33,240 bases of DNA from Candidatus Poribacteria bacterium. GTDB taxonomy: Bacteria; Poribacteria; WGA-4E; WGA-3G. The position numbers and the translations under genes were made by a program. Positions 24,903 through 32,093 of the stretch are shown here, piece by piece. Position 1 is the stretch's first letter, and the number at the start of each line of letters is the position of its first letter. Below the pieces are notes generated by a model, which saw only the letters and a program-made list of their open reading frames with translations, was not told the origin of the DNA and did not search any database. The stretch spans positions 1 through 33,240 of the forward strand of contig JAJDWI010000015.1 in NCBI GenBank assembly GCA_022825665.1, given 5' to 3'.

Positions 24903-25631
24903 TCAATATCTATCATTATTCACAGAAGCAATATGAAAAATAGAACCCATGACCACTCTTGACCCAATCAACAAACCTATACCATTATTTTCAACTTCTT
25001 CATTGACATTTACAACTTTTCCAAGTGGAAAACTATGTTTTATTATACGGGTCCCTGTGTTAAACTCCACATTAAAAGCATTGTCAATGAAATCAAAACG
25101 GTCTATTGGAACATCAGAGATATGCTGAAAATCAATGTCCTTTGGTTCAATAGACAAAACAAGAGATAATCTGTTCTCACTTCGGAAGGCTCTAAACTTC
25201 AGGCGATCCCCATCACTTGTTTTATAGTCTTCAGAGAAGATACGGCCAATAGGAAAGTATTGTGGTTTAGGCTTCAATAGGTTCGTCTTTTGGAATTGAA
25301 GAATAACCGTATCTTCTACTTCTCCAACACCCGTGAGTAACAAGTTTTCGGTGGATTCACCAAGTTGTATAGAATCGTTCCCAGCATGCATTTCATTATC
25401 AACAATTTCAACTGTTGTCGTTTCAATGCCGCGTTTTCCTTGAGTAATTTTTATGTTGAATCCCGTAGCAGTGGTTTCTACATTTACGGATTCAACCTGA
25501 CTCTGCATTATCAATGATACCGATATGAAGTTGCCATGCCCGAATCTTACCACCTCAGCAATAGGGTTAGTATCTGTCGGTTCGCAGCTAATAAGCGAAA
25601 TTGCAATAAGTATCGTGAAGATTATCCGCAT
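24903..25631 (-). CDS. Predicted lipoprotein of unknown function
   Basis: The 242-residue product starts MRIIFTILIAISLISCEP, a lipoprotein signal with the lipobox LISC and Cys16. The mature part is again beta-rich, with an acidic N-terminal stretch and conserved-looking segments QYFPIGRIFSEDYKTSDGDR and GTRIIKHSFPLGKVVNV. No known domain is recognised. It lies 12 bp downstream of thyA and so is likely co-transcribed with it. It resembles its downstream neighbour in size and overall character, but I could not align the two reliably. Confidence 0.75.
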   Translation of the reverse strand: MRIIFTILIAISLISCEPTDTNPIAEVVRFGHGNFISVSLIMQSQVESVNVETTATGFNIKITQGKRGIETTTVEIVDNEMHAGNDSIQLGESTENLLLTGVGEVEDTVILQFQKTNLLKPKPQYFPIGRIFSEDYKTSDGDRLKFRAFRSENRLSLVLSIEPKDIDFQHISDVPIDRFDFIDNAFNVEFNTGTRIIKHSFPLGKVVNVNEEVENNGIGLLIGSRVVMGSIFHIASVNNDRY

Positions 25632-25643
25632 CTACCTTTTTTC

Positions 25644-26441
25644 TCAGACAATCATCTTCGCACGAATTACATCGTGATGCTGATAATCCTTTAAGTGCAT
25701 GTCTTGAATTTTGAAGTTATCAATAGACGACACATTCGGGTTCAAGAAAAGTTTCGGAAGTGGGTAGGGTTGCCTCTGAAGTTGGGTTTTTACCTGATCA
25801 AAATGCTCGTGATAGATGTGTGCATCCCCCAAAACATGGATAAATTCACTCGGTTCAAGATCAGTAACCTGCGCCACCATAGAAAGAAGCAATGAATAGG
25901 ATGCAATATTAAAGGGAACACCAAGGAACATATCACAACTACGTTGATACATCTGCAGGGACAACTTGCCATCTGCTACAAAAAACTGAAAAAACATGTG
26001 ACACGGTGCTAATGCCATCTGGTCTAATTCAGCGGGATTCCACGCTGTGACAACATGCCTACGACTGTTCGGACACGACTTTATCTGTTCAATCACATCC
26101 GCCAGTTGGTCAATTCTACCATCCTCTTTACGCCATCTACGCCACTGCACACCGTAAATACAACCAAGGGCACCATCACGCCCCCACGCAGCAGCGTTCG
26201 CATTCCATATCTGCGTACCAAGATTCTGAAACTGTTTAACATGATCAAAACCACGTATAAAACCCAGAAGTTCAGCTTTTACAGATCGAAACGCAAGTTT
26301 CTTTGTCGTTACCGCAGGAAAACCATCTTCAAGATTATACCGCATTTGCATGCCGAAGAGAGCGCGTGTCTTACCATTTCTACCCTCGCGGTCAACCCCA
26401 GCATCTAATATCCGTTGAAGTCCTTCAAGATACTGTTTCAT
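25644..26441 (-). CDS. thyA: Thymidylate synthase (ThyA type)
   Basis: ThyA methylates dUMP to dTMP using methylene-tetrahydrofolate. The 265-residue product has Cys147 in LAPCHMFFQFFV as nucleophile, the phosphate-binding CPNSRRHVVTAWNP, QRSCDMFLGVPFNIASY, and the late HVLGDAHIYHEHFDQV. The length matches the short E. coli-type enzyme. With dut and folA nearby it makes a compact thymidylate set: Dut supplies dUMP, ThyA converts it and FolA recycles the cofactor. Confidence 0.97.
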   Translation of the reverse strand: MKQYLEGLQRILDAGVDREGRNGKTRALFGMQMRYNLEDGFPAVTTKKLAFRSVKAELLGFIRGFDHVKQFQNLGTQIWNANAAAWGRDGALGCIYGVQWRRWRKEDGRIDQLADVIEQIKSCPNSRRHVVTAWNPAELDQMALAPCHMFFQFFVADGKLSLQMYQRSCDMFLGVPFNIASYSLLLSMVAQVTDLEPSEFIHVLGDAHIYHEHFDQVKTQLQRQPYPLPKLFLNPNVSSIDNFKIQDMHLKDYQHHDVIRAKMIV

Positions 26442-26505
26442 TTTTATTATTAACTCCCAGTTAAGATAATTTATAGTGAAACCTAAAAATTAGGGCATAC
26501 TCCCT

Positions 26506-26645
26506 GGTAGGTGCGGTTTCATGAAGATTAATTTATTCTTTCGGTAATATTAATGTCCCCAAAACCTGTAGGCGCGCTTTGTAAGCGCGCTGGACTTCAA
26601 TAATAACTTACCGAATTTATTTCTTAATCTTCATCTAACCGCACT
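26506..26645. repeat. Palindromic repeat split by an inserted second repeat
   Basis: The left half GGTAGGTGCGGTTTC (26506-26520) and right half CTAACCGCAC (26635-26644) together make the same palindrome that is intact at 31051-31076. They are separated exactly at the loop by the 114-bp element at 26521-26634. Removing that element restores the full hairpin. This makes a nested insertion the simplest reading. Confidence 0.75.
26521..26634. repeat. Small inverted-repeat element (MITE-like), copy A
   Basis: This 114-bp unit begins ATGAAGATTAA and ends TTAATCTTCAT, with imperfect homology of the two ends extending through CGGTAA/TTACCG (about 28 bp). In its centre TAGG-(stem)-GGAC encloses a perfect stem: GCGCGCTT pairs with AAGCGCGC around TGT. 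The element at 31009-31125 has the same ends and the same TAGG...GGAC frame but a different stem. No coding capacity. Confidence 0.75.
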
Positions 26646-26654
26646 CTTTACACA

Positions 26655-26680
26655 GGTTCGGTTAGGAAACCGAACCTACC
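26655..26680. repeat. Inverted copy of the GGTAGGT..GGTT palindrome family
   Basis: GGTTCGGTT pairs with AACCGAACC around AGGA, followed by TACC. Read on the minus strand it matches the family GGTAGG-stem-TCCT loop, with one altered position in each arm (T/A instead of G/C) that keeps the pairing. It lies ten bases from the split copy, in opposite orientation. Confidence 0.7.
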
Positions 26681-26746
26681 GTAGTGTGGAAATAATTATG
26701 GTTTTTACTATAGTTTTCAATAAATACGAATTTGAGGAATATAAAG

Positions 26747-27178
26747 TTACCGATCAGTACTACCAAAACCGCCACGAGAAGACTCTGTCATCTCCTCTAC
26801 CTCTTGCCATTCTACAGTCGCAACACGAACAAAAATCGCTTGCGCGATTCGACTACCCCTTTCAATCGTAACAGTTTCATCGGTGAAATTGTAAGTCTGG
26901 ACTTTTATCTCATCTTCTTCACCGCAGTAGTCATTATCTATAATACCGACACTTTGTGCCATCATCAATCCAAATTTACGCGGGGTGCTACTCCGCATAC
27001 ATAGCATCAACATATAACCAGGTGGTGTTTCAACAATCACATTCGCTGGAATTAAAACTATTTCACCAGGAGCAACTTCCGCAGATTCACGGCACAGCAA
27101 ATCAAACCCTACAGACCCTTCAGTTTCGTATTTAGGCAATGGAAGCGATTTATCCACTCTCTTAATCTTCACATTCAT
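26747..27178 (-). CDS. dut: Deoxyuridine 5'-triphosphate nucleotidohydrolase
   Basis: dUTPase hydrolyses dUTP to dUMP, keeping uracil out of DNA and feeding ThyA. The 143-residue product carries the trimeric dUTPase motifs in order: GSVGFDLLC, MRSSTPRKFGL, GIIDNDYCGE, RIAQAIF and the C-terminal glycine-rich SSRGGFGSTDR. Motif 3 keeps the catalytic Asp and Tyr. The ATG overlaps the TAA of the SMP-30 gene by one base (TAATG), so the two are translationally coupled. The downstream 305-bp gap to thyA is filled with palindromic repeats. Confidence 0.95.
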   Translation of the reverse strand: MNVKIKRVDKSLPLPKYETEGSVGFDLLCRESAEVAPGEIVLIPANVIVETPPGYMLMLCMRSSTPRKFGLMMAQSVGIIDNDYCGEEDEIKVQTYNFTDETVTIERGSRIAQAIFVRVATVEWQEVEEMTESSRGGFGSTDR

Positions 27179-28050
27179 TATGACACTGCTATCCCTTCCA
27201 CTTTACATTCTATACGATAGATGGACGTACTCGCTGTAATAAATAGACTTTTCCAAAAATCACCACCCCACGCAAGATTCGCAGTGCGTTCAGGAACAAG
27301 AATAATACCGAGGTGTGTGCCTTCTGGGGAAAATATCCAAATACCGTTAGGTCCTGTCAGATAGACATTGCCATTAACATCTACCTTCATACCATCAGGC
27401 ACGCCATTATCACCCTTTTCCTCTGCAAAAACACGACCATTCGCTAATGTGCCATCATCTTGAACATCAAATGCACGCACATGCATCCGTTTTGTATCGT
27501 TTATATACAGAATAGATTCATCAGGAGAAAAGCAGATTCCGTTAGGTCTATCAAAATCATCAACAAGCAGCGTTAAATCTTCACCATCGGGAGACAACCG
27601 ATATACTCCATGAAAATCAAGTTCTTTTTCCGATCCCCCTGATAAACCGTATGGTGGATCCGTAAAATAGATACTACCATCAGTTTTCACAACAATATCA
27701 TTCGGACTATTCAACCGTTTGCCTTCATAATGCGATGCAATCGTCAGCACATCTCCATCCGCAGTCGTTCGCGAGACACGACGATTGCCGTGCTCACATG
27801 CTATTAGGTGTCCACCCCTATCGTAAGTCAATCCGTTAGAATTACCAGATGGATCTCTGAAAACAGTCATACCAGATTCTTCATCCCATCTCCGAATTTT
27901 GTTCTCAGGTATATCACTAAAAAGCAAATACCTTCCAATGGAATGCCAAAGCGGACCCTCAGTAAATTTACATCCGGTTGCCAATCGTTCAACAGTCGCT
28001 TCTGAATCAACCAATTCCAATAAATGTGAATCACGTACATCAAGTGACAT
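27178..28050 (-). CDS. SMP-30/gluconolactonase-like beta-propeller protein
   Basis: The 290-residue product has the repeated six-bladed propeller pattern of the SMP-30/gluconolaconase/LRE family: TEGPLWHSIGRYLLFSDIPE, NGLTYDRGGHLIACEHGNRR, LNSPNDIVVKTDGSIYFTDP, RPNGICFSPDESILYINDT and VPDGMKVDVNGNVYLTG. The metal ligands Glu (TEGP), Asn (SPND) and Asp (PDGM) are all present, which suggests an active lactonase. The substrate is unknown. The ATG at 28050 is chosen because GAAAGGA sits five bases before it; a longer frame begins 16 codons earlier. It overlaps dut by one base. Confidence 0.88.
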   Translation of the reverse strand: MSLDVRDSHLLELVDSEATVERLATGCKFTEGPLWHSIGRYLLFSDIPENKIRRWDEESGMTVFRDPSGNSNGLTYDRGGHLIACEHGNRRVSRTTADGDVLTIASHYEGKRLNSPNDIVVKTDGSIYFTDPPYGLSGGSEKELDFHGVYRLSPDGEDLTLLVDDFDRPNGICFSPDESILYINDTKRMHVRAFDVQDDGTLANGRVFAEEKGDNGVPDGMKVDVNGNVYLTGPNGIWIFSPEGTHLGIILVPERTANLAWGGDFWKSLFITASTSIYRIECKVEGIAVS

Positions 28051-28077
28051 ATTATTCCTTTCAATATCCTTGACACC

Positions 28078-28102
28078 CATTAATATTAATGATAACATTA
28101 TA
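28078..28102 (-). promoter_or_regulatory. Perfect -10 box and palindromic operator-like site before the SMP-30 gene
   Basis: TATAAT lies on the minus strand at plus 28097-28102. Immediately downstream, where transcription would start, is the 14-bp perfect palindrome CATTAATATTAATG (28078-28091). No good -35 box is visible, as expected if an activator or repressor works here. The reading is speculative, since AT-rich palindromes also arise by chance. Confidence 0.35.
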
Positions 28103-28156
28103 TCAATAAAGTGGCAGCTATAGTTTTAGGGGTTTCCAAACCGAGAAGAATATAAA

Positions 28157-28230
<74 letters not shown>

Positions 28231-28478
28231 ATAGTAAAGATATATATAGTCTAACAAATACAAATTTCTTTGTCAAGTTTTTGTCACATCAAATGTAGGT
28301 TGGTTATTGAATACTGAAAAACACATAAAACATATTGGATATATATTGTTCCATACACCAGAATAACAACAAACAACCTACATCATAAGTTAAAATATTA
28401 TCATAATGACAGAAAAACACCAAACACAAGCACAGTCATCACAAAAATAGATAAAATACAAAATATGTAGATTTTAAC
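28231..28478. other. AT-rich gap with a spaced 10-bp inverted repeat
   Basis: A gene-free AT-rich stretch between the tRNA and the rightward promoter. ATGTAGGTTG (28293-28302) and its reverse complement CAACCTACAT (28374-28383) flank 71 bp, perhaps the arms of another small repeat element. Nothing else is recognisable. Confidence 0.55.
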
Positions 28479-28508
28479 TTGACATCCGTTATTTTCTTAT
28501 GTTATAAT
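28479..28508 (+). promoter_or_regulatory. Perfect-box sigma-70 promoter (18-bp spacer)
   Basis: TTGACA (28479-28484), 18 bases, then TATAAT (28503-28508): both hexamers are full consensus. Transcription would begin near 28515, about 33 nt before the small ORF at 28548. No promoter of comparable quality precedes the larger genes to its right. Confidence 0.85.
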
Positions 28509-28547
28509 ACATATTACATAAAATCTTTAGTTGCGAGTAGTCTAATC

Positions 28548-28898
28548 ATGTTAACATTTTACGATAGCAACGTTCTCATGAATATATATAAAAAAATAAA
28601 CGAAATTGTAGTCAAAAAACTGCAATTTTCACAAAATATACAAAATGTACCAAAATTAAAATTTTTTCTCATGAAAAAACCAATTTTAACAACCTATAAA
28701 CCCATACAGAAACAGCGTTTAGAAGCAATGTACCAAAATGTACCACTGAACGAAATTAATGTACCCTATGGTACACTTTTTTATCAGGATAATTCGGTGA
28801 AATTGATAAAATTACGACCCAGCAAAAAAACAGTCAATCTTACAAAAACACAAACCGTCCCAAAAATGCCAAATAAAAAACTGAAAATACCCACATAA
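28548..28898 (+). CDS. Small AT-rich orphan ORF, unknown function
   Basis: The frame gives 116 residues from the ATG at 28548, the first start after the consensus promoter. The product is basic and rich in Lys, Asn, Leu and Pro. It repeats the tripeptide Asn-Val-Pro three times (QNVPKLK, QNVPLNE, INVPYG) and ends KMPNKKLKIPT. No domain is recognised and the Shine-Dalgarno is weak. The DNA below it carries four AATGTACC repeats, which create the Asn-Val-Pro motifs. It may be a real orphan protein or a transcribed repeat region that is open by chance. Confidence 0.4.
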   Translation: MLTFYDSNVLMNIYKKINEIVVKKLQFSQNIQNVPKLKFFLMKKPILTTYKPIQKQRLEAMYQNVPLNEINVPYGTLFYQDNSVKLIKLRPSKKTVNLTKTQTVPKMPNKKLKIPT

Positions 28899-28979
28899 AA
28901 ACCCCAGTAAACCCAGACACAGACTGGGAAAACATCACCGTCCCAAAACCGTCCCAAAAGACGAAAACTGGGACGGTTT
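28644..28979. repeat. Clusters of AATGTACC and ACCGTCCCA short repeats with an 11-bp hairpin
   Basis: AATGTACC occurs at 28644, 28727, 28737 and 28758; the last is followed by GGTAC, making a small palindrome. ACCGTCCCA then occurs directly at 28854, 28937 and 28948 and once inverted (28969-28977). The last pair forms a perfect 11-bp stem, AAACCGTCCCA (28946-28956) with TGGGACGGTTT (28969-28979). No T-run follows. The 175 bp to the next gene contain only a possible weak promoter (TTGTAT, 18 bases, TATAAG near 29092-29121). Confidence 0.6.
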
Positions 28980-29154
28980 GAAGGAATGAAAAATCCAGAG
29001 AATTAGAAGAAATATTGAGATATACGTCTTTTACATTATCGTCCGTCGGAGCGAGCAAGCGACCTCCGGCATGTCTGCCTGAATCACTATTGTTGTATAG
29101 GTTTCCTATTACGAATTATAAGAATGTCGGAAACGAAGGAGGAATATTAGAATC

Positions 29155-30303
29155 ATGAATAAATCACAACAAACATCTTTTAGTAGCACAATAAAACGTG
29201 CATTGTCAATATTTGGAATTGTCATTTTACTGCTCGCCTACGCACCCGAAGACGTAGAAAGTCGTCGTAGTTTCGGAGGACGTAGTTTCAGTCGCAGCTT
29301 TAGCCGTAGTTCAAGTCGCAGCTACAGTCGCAGTACAAAAAGTTACACAGCACCGAAACGCACATATAGCAGCTCAAGAACCAGCAGCAGTTCAAGAAGC
29401 ACTTACACAAAACCACGGACATCTACCTCAACACGAAGCACTGGGAGTAGTTACGGTGGAAGTCGCACATCAAGAACAACTTCAACTCGCTCCAGTACAA
29501 CTGCTCGTCAGAAACAGACAGCAACCAATCGTGCCAAAACAACGAACACACCATCAACACGTAACGCTACTGCTACCCGAAGCCAACAAAGAGCAACCAC
29601 AGCACAGAACCGCAAACAAGTCCGGCAACTAAAAGCAGAAAACCGTAGCCTCAAACGTAAAGTTACGACTGCAAACCGACAAACTGCAAGTGCTCGTAGA
29701 CAACAACGTCAAACCATCACAGTCAACAACTATCGCACGTTCTATAATCCCTATCCAACCTATTCATTATACAGTTTACAGGCATCTATGGCGTTTAATA
29801 ACCTGATGTTCGGACTCTATTTCCATGACTACTACAACCATGCAATCCGACGTAGTTATCTATGGCACTATCACCATCCAAACTACGACAGGCAACATTG
29901 GACTGATGAAAAACAGAAAGAGTACGAATTTTACAAAGATTACTATGAAAGTCAGGGGGTTGTACCTAACGAAAACTATGTAGACCCCGGAACAAATCGA
30001 GATGAAGACTTTGTCGCCAGTTACGTTGAGGAGAATCCTGATAAATTCTACGGAGACAACGTAGAGGTAGTCACAGTTGAAGAACTACCAGATGAAGAGG
30101 CAATCAAACAAGAACTCCTCGCAACTGCCGAAACGCCAACCGTAACATCCAATACGCAACGGGCACCACCACAACAACCTGTCCAGCAAAAGGTTGTCGT
30201 AGTAAAGAAATCGTCAGGTGTAACATGGTTCATACTCATATTCTGCAGTCTTCTCATCGTTGGTGGAATCATGTTAGTATTGTATAACAAAGGATATTTT
30301 TAG
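29155..30303 (+). CDS. Arg/Ser-rich membrane-anchored protein, unknown function
   Basis: The 382-residue product has four parts. An N-terminal hydrophobic segment (about residues 17-30) resembles a signal or anchor. Residues 36-150 are a low-complexity tract of SRS, SRT, SS and TR repeats. A basic, possibly coiled segment (KQVRQLKAENRSLKRKV) leads to an aromatic region (NPYPTYSLYSLQASMAFNNL, then YFHDYYNHAIRRSYLWHYHH). An acidic Pro/Gln linker precedes a C-terminal transmembrane helix (WFILIFCSLLIVGGIMLVLY). No known domain is recognised. AAGGAGG lies 12 bases before the ATG. It lies 8 bp before the next gene, so they form a pair. Confidence 0.75.
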   Translation: MNKSQQTSFSSTIKRALSIFGIVILLLAYAPEDVESRRSFGGRSFSRSFSRSSSRSYSRSTKSYTAPKRTYSSSRTSSSSRSTYTKPRTSTSTRSTGSSYGGSRTSRTTSTRSSTTARQKQTATNRAKTTNTPSTRNATATRSQQRATTAQNRKQVRQLKAENRSLKRKVTTANRQTASARRQQRQTITVNNYRTFYNPYPTYSLYSLQASMAFNNLMFGLYFHDYYNHAIRRSYLWHYHHPNYDRQHWTDEKQKEYEFYKDYYESQGVVPNENYVDPGTNRDEDFVASYVEENPDKFYGDNVEVVTVEELPDEEAIKQELLATAETPTVTSNTQRAPPQQPVQQKVVVVKKSSGVTWFILIFCSLLIVGGIMLVLYNKGYF

Positions 30304-30311
30304 GTGATTAC

Positions 30312-30935
30312 ATGGCATTATTTGGCAGAAAAGACGGAAAATCCCTCTTTGGAAAACGCAAAGATGAAACAGATAAAAAACCGGAACGGCATGAATTAGT
30401 TGACATACCCATAGAAAGTATCATTGAACTCTCTGATCTGACAACATTTCAGGATACGGGAGACACTTCTCACGCCTTCACACTCTACAAGCGAAAGAAA
30501 TACGAAGGTGAAGCACTCCTCCGTTATATGTATCATGTCCAAGATGTAGAAGAGGAACTTGTGGTCGGAGTCGATCACATTGCTGGAACACAGGATCAGT
30601 ATGAAATCTCACGATGGATTGTTGACGGTGAACAGGAACTCGGTGATCCATTACCAGACGAGATGACGCTATATTACCCAGATCCTGATAATGAGGACGA
30701 AGAAATTGCTATTGTATACAACCGACAGGAAATTGTCCCAGCGAAACTCACCGTCACCGATGCGCAAGGAAAAGAGGAATTCCAAGCAGAACTTCATGAG
30801 TATATATCCGAAAACGATGAACTCATGTCTATCGAACTCTGCGGTAACTGGCTCACATTTTATGTCGGCATACTCATCACTCGTTCCGACATTGAAATCT
30901 ATCCTGTTACCATAAATGAACAGATACGCAGTTAA
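30312..30935 (+). CDS. Acidic cytosolic protein of unknown function
   Basis: The 207-residue product has a short basic N-terminus (MALFGRKDGKSLFGKRKDE) and then an acidic, mostly beta body with FTLYKRKKYEGEALLRYMYH, RWIVDGEQELGDPLPDEMTL and a final WLTFYVGILITRSDIEIYPV. No signal peptide or transmembrane segment is visible. The layout is loosely like DUF2491 (YjfK-like) proteins, found near membrane-stress genes, but I would not assign it. It follows the Arg/Ser-rich membrane protein by 8 bp, suggesting a joint role. Confidence 0.75.
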   Translation: MALFGRKDGKSLFGKRKDETDKKPERHELVDIPIESIIELSDLTTFQDTGDTSHAFTLYKRKKYEGEALLRYMYHVQDVEEELVVGVDHIAGTQDQYEISRWIVDGEQELGDPLPDEMTLYYPDPDNEDEEIAIVYNRQEIVPAKLTVTDAQGKEEFQAELHEYISENDELMSIELCGNWLTFYVGILITRSDIEIYPVTINEQIRS

Positions 30936-31008
30936 AGTTAAATTTGGACAATTTATATCTGTTACATACTGGTTTCAAACATTAATGAATTTTCAGCAAG
31001 TTTGCTTG

Positions 31009-31125
31009 ATGAAGATTAAAAAATAAATTAGGTAATTCGGACCCAAACCCGGTAGGTGCGGTTTCCTAACCGCACCGGACGCTACAAGGAACTAAAAATT
31101 ACCCGATTAAATTCTTAATCTTCAT
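31009..31125. repeat. Small inverted-repeat element (MITE-like), copy B
   Basis: This 117-bp unit begins ATGAAGATTAA and ends TTAATCTTCAT, like copy A. Its centre holds GGTAGG with a perfect 9-bp stem, GGTGCGGTT to AACCGCACC around TCCT, then GGAC. The outside flanks also pair (TTTGCTT before, AAGCAAA after), so it too seems to sit inside a hairpin. It occupies most of the 292-bp gap before the toxin-antitoxin pair. The rest of that gap shows no signal. Confidence 0.75.
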
Positions 31126-31227
31126 AAAGCAAACCACCGAGAAGAATATCTCGTATTCAGCAAAGATCCACACCAGCGGAACAAAATGTCTATAGAACAT
31201 CTAACACACAAATAAAGGTGAACACTA

Positions 31228-31548
31228 ATGATACCTGATATAACGAAACTAATCATAAAAATCGAACAACTTGAATGGGATTTAGCAGAAGTGAAAAAGG
31301 AACTAGAAAAACTACAGGCTCCATTAATGAAATCCCTTACTCCCGAAGAATTCCAAGAAGCGCGGTTAGCACGAATAAAGGCTCAATATGAAAGAAGACA
31401 TCCATTGTTTGAAAAAGTTCTCGGAAAACCAGATCCTAATGCTGAAACTCTATCAATTGAAGAAATTCAGCAGATGTTATTAGAGGAAGGAATAAGCCCA
31501 GAAGATAACATCTTTAGTCGTGCCATAATAGAAGAACGGGAGAAATAG
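31228..31548 (+). CDS. Putative antitoxin of the PIN toxin next door
   Basis: A 106-residue, charged, helical protein with a heptad-like N-terminus (KIEQLEWDLAEVKKELEKLQ) suited to coiled-coil dimerisation. The acidic C-terminus (IEEIQQMLLEEGISPEDNIF, then SRAIIEEREK) could bind and block the toxin. No AbrB, MetJ/Arc or Phd fold is recognised, so the DNA-binding part is not evident. The ATG has AAAGGTGA eight bases upstream. Its stop lies 5 bp before the PIN gene, the usual antitoxin-first order. The function is inferred from that position. Confidence 0.65.
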   Translation: MIPDITKLIIKIEQLEWDLAEVKKELEKLQAPLMKSLTPEEFQEARLARIKAQYERRHPLFEKVLGKPDPNAETLSIEEIQQMLLEEGISPEDNIFSRAIIEEREK

Positions 31549-31553
31549 AAGGA

Positions 31554-32063
31554 GTGAATTATTATTGGTTAGATGCAAGTGCAATTATCAAACACCATAT
31601 TTCCGAAACAGGCACGACCAAAATGAACTATCTTTTTGATCAGGTTCCTTTATATCAGATGTTTTGCTTACTTCAAGGCGTTGGTGAAGTAATTTCCATC
31701 TTAGTCAGACACAAGAATGATGACAGATATAAGAACATTACTAAAAAACTATTTAATCAGATAGAAGAGCAATTTAAAGAAGAATTTATCCAACGTAACG
31801 AAGTAGAATTAGTCCTTCCAACAGAAGATCAGATAACGGCATCATGGGAATTCATTGAAACGCATTCTCTAAATAGTACTGATGCCATCATCCTCCAATG
31901 TGTCCAAGATTTTGCAAATAGATTACGAATAAATGGGCATAGATTGATTTTGATTAGTTCCGATAAACGTCTTATTAGAGCAGCAAAAAGGGAAAGAATA
32001 CTCACCTTCAATCCAGAAACCGATTCACAAGCTGCATTAGACACACTTATCAATGTGTCATAG
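31554..32063 (+). CDS. PIN-domain ribonuclease (VapC-like toxin)
   Basis: The 169-residue product has the four acidic PIN residues in order: Asp7 in YWLDASAIIK, Glu45 in GVGEVISIL, Asp110 in LNSTDAIIL and Asp137 in ISSDKRLIRAAKRE. This fits a metal-dependent RNase of the VapC type, somewhat longer than the usual 130-140 residues. The GTG start is the only one that keeps Asp7. Its Shine-Dalgarno (AAGGAG) overlaps the start codon, so translation probably depends on coupling to the upstream gene. It converges on the EamA gene, 30 bp away. Confidence 0.85.
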   Translation: MNYYWLDASAIIKHHISETGTTKMNYLFDQVPLYQMFCLLQGVGEVISILVRHKNDDRYKNITKKLFNQIEEQFKEEFIQRNEVELVLPTEDQITASWEFIETHSLNSTDAIILQCVQDFANRLRINGHRLILISSDKRLIRAAKRERILTFNPETDSQAALDTLINVS

Positions 32064-32093
32064 AAATAAGGCACTATACAATACGAGAGGACA

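Noticed and set aside
24016-25631. The two lipoproteins as a tandem gene duplication
   Set aside because: Size and signal peptides are alike, but I could not align the mature parts beyond general beta-strand character.
28479-28547. Longer version of the small ORF starting with TTG at 28479
   Set aside because: That codon is part of the -35 box of a perfect promoter, so it cannot lie in the transcript; the first usable start is the ATG at 28548.
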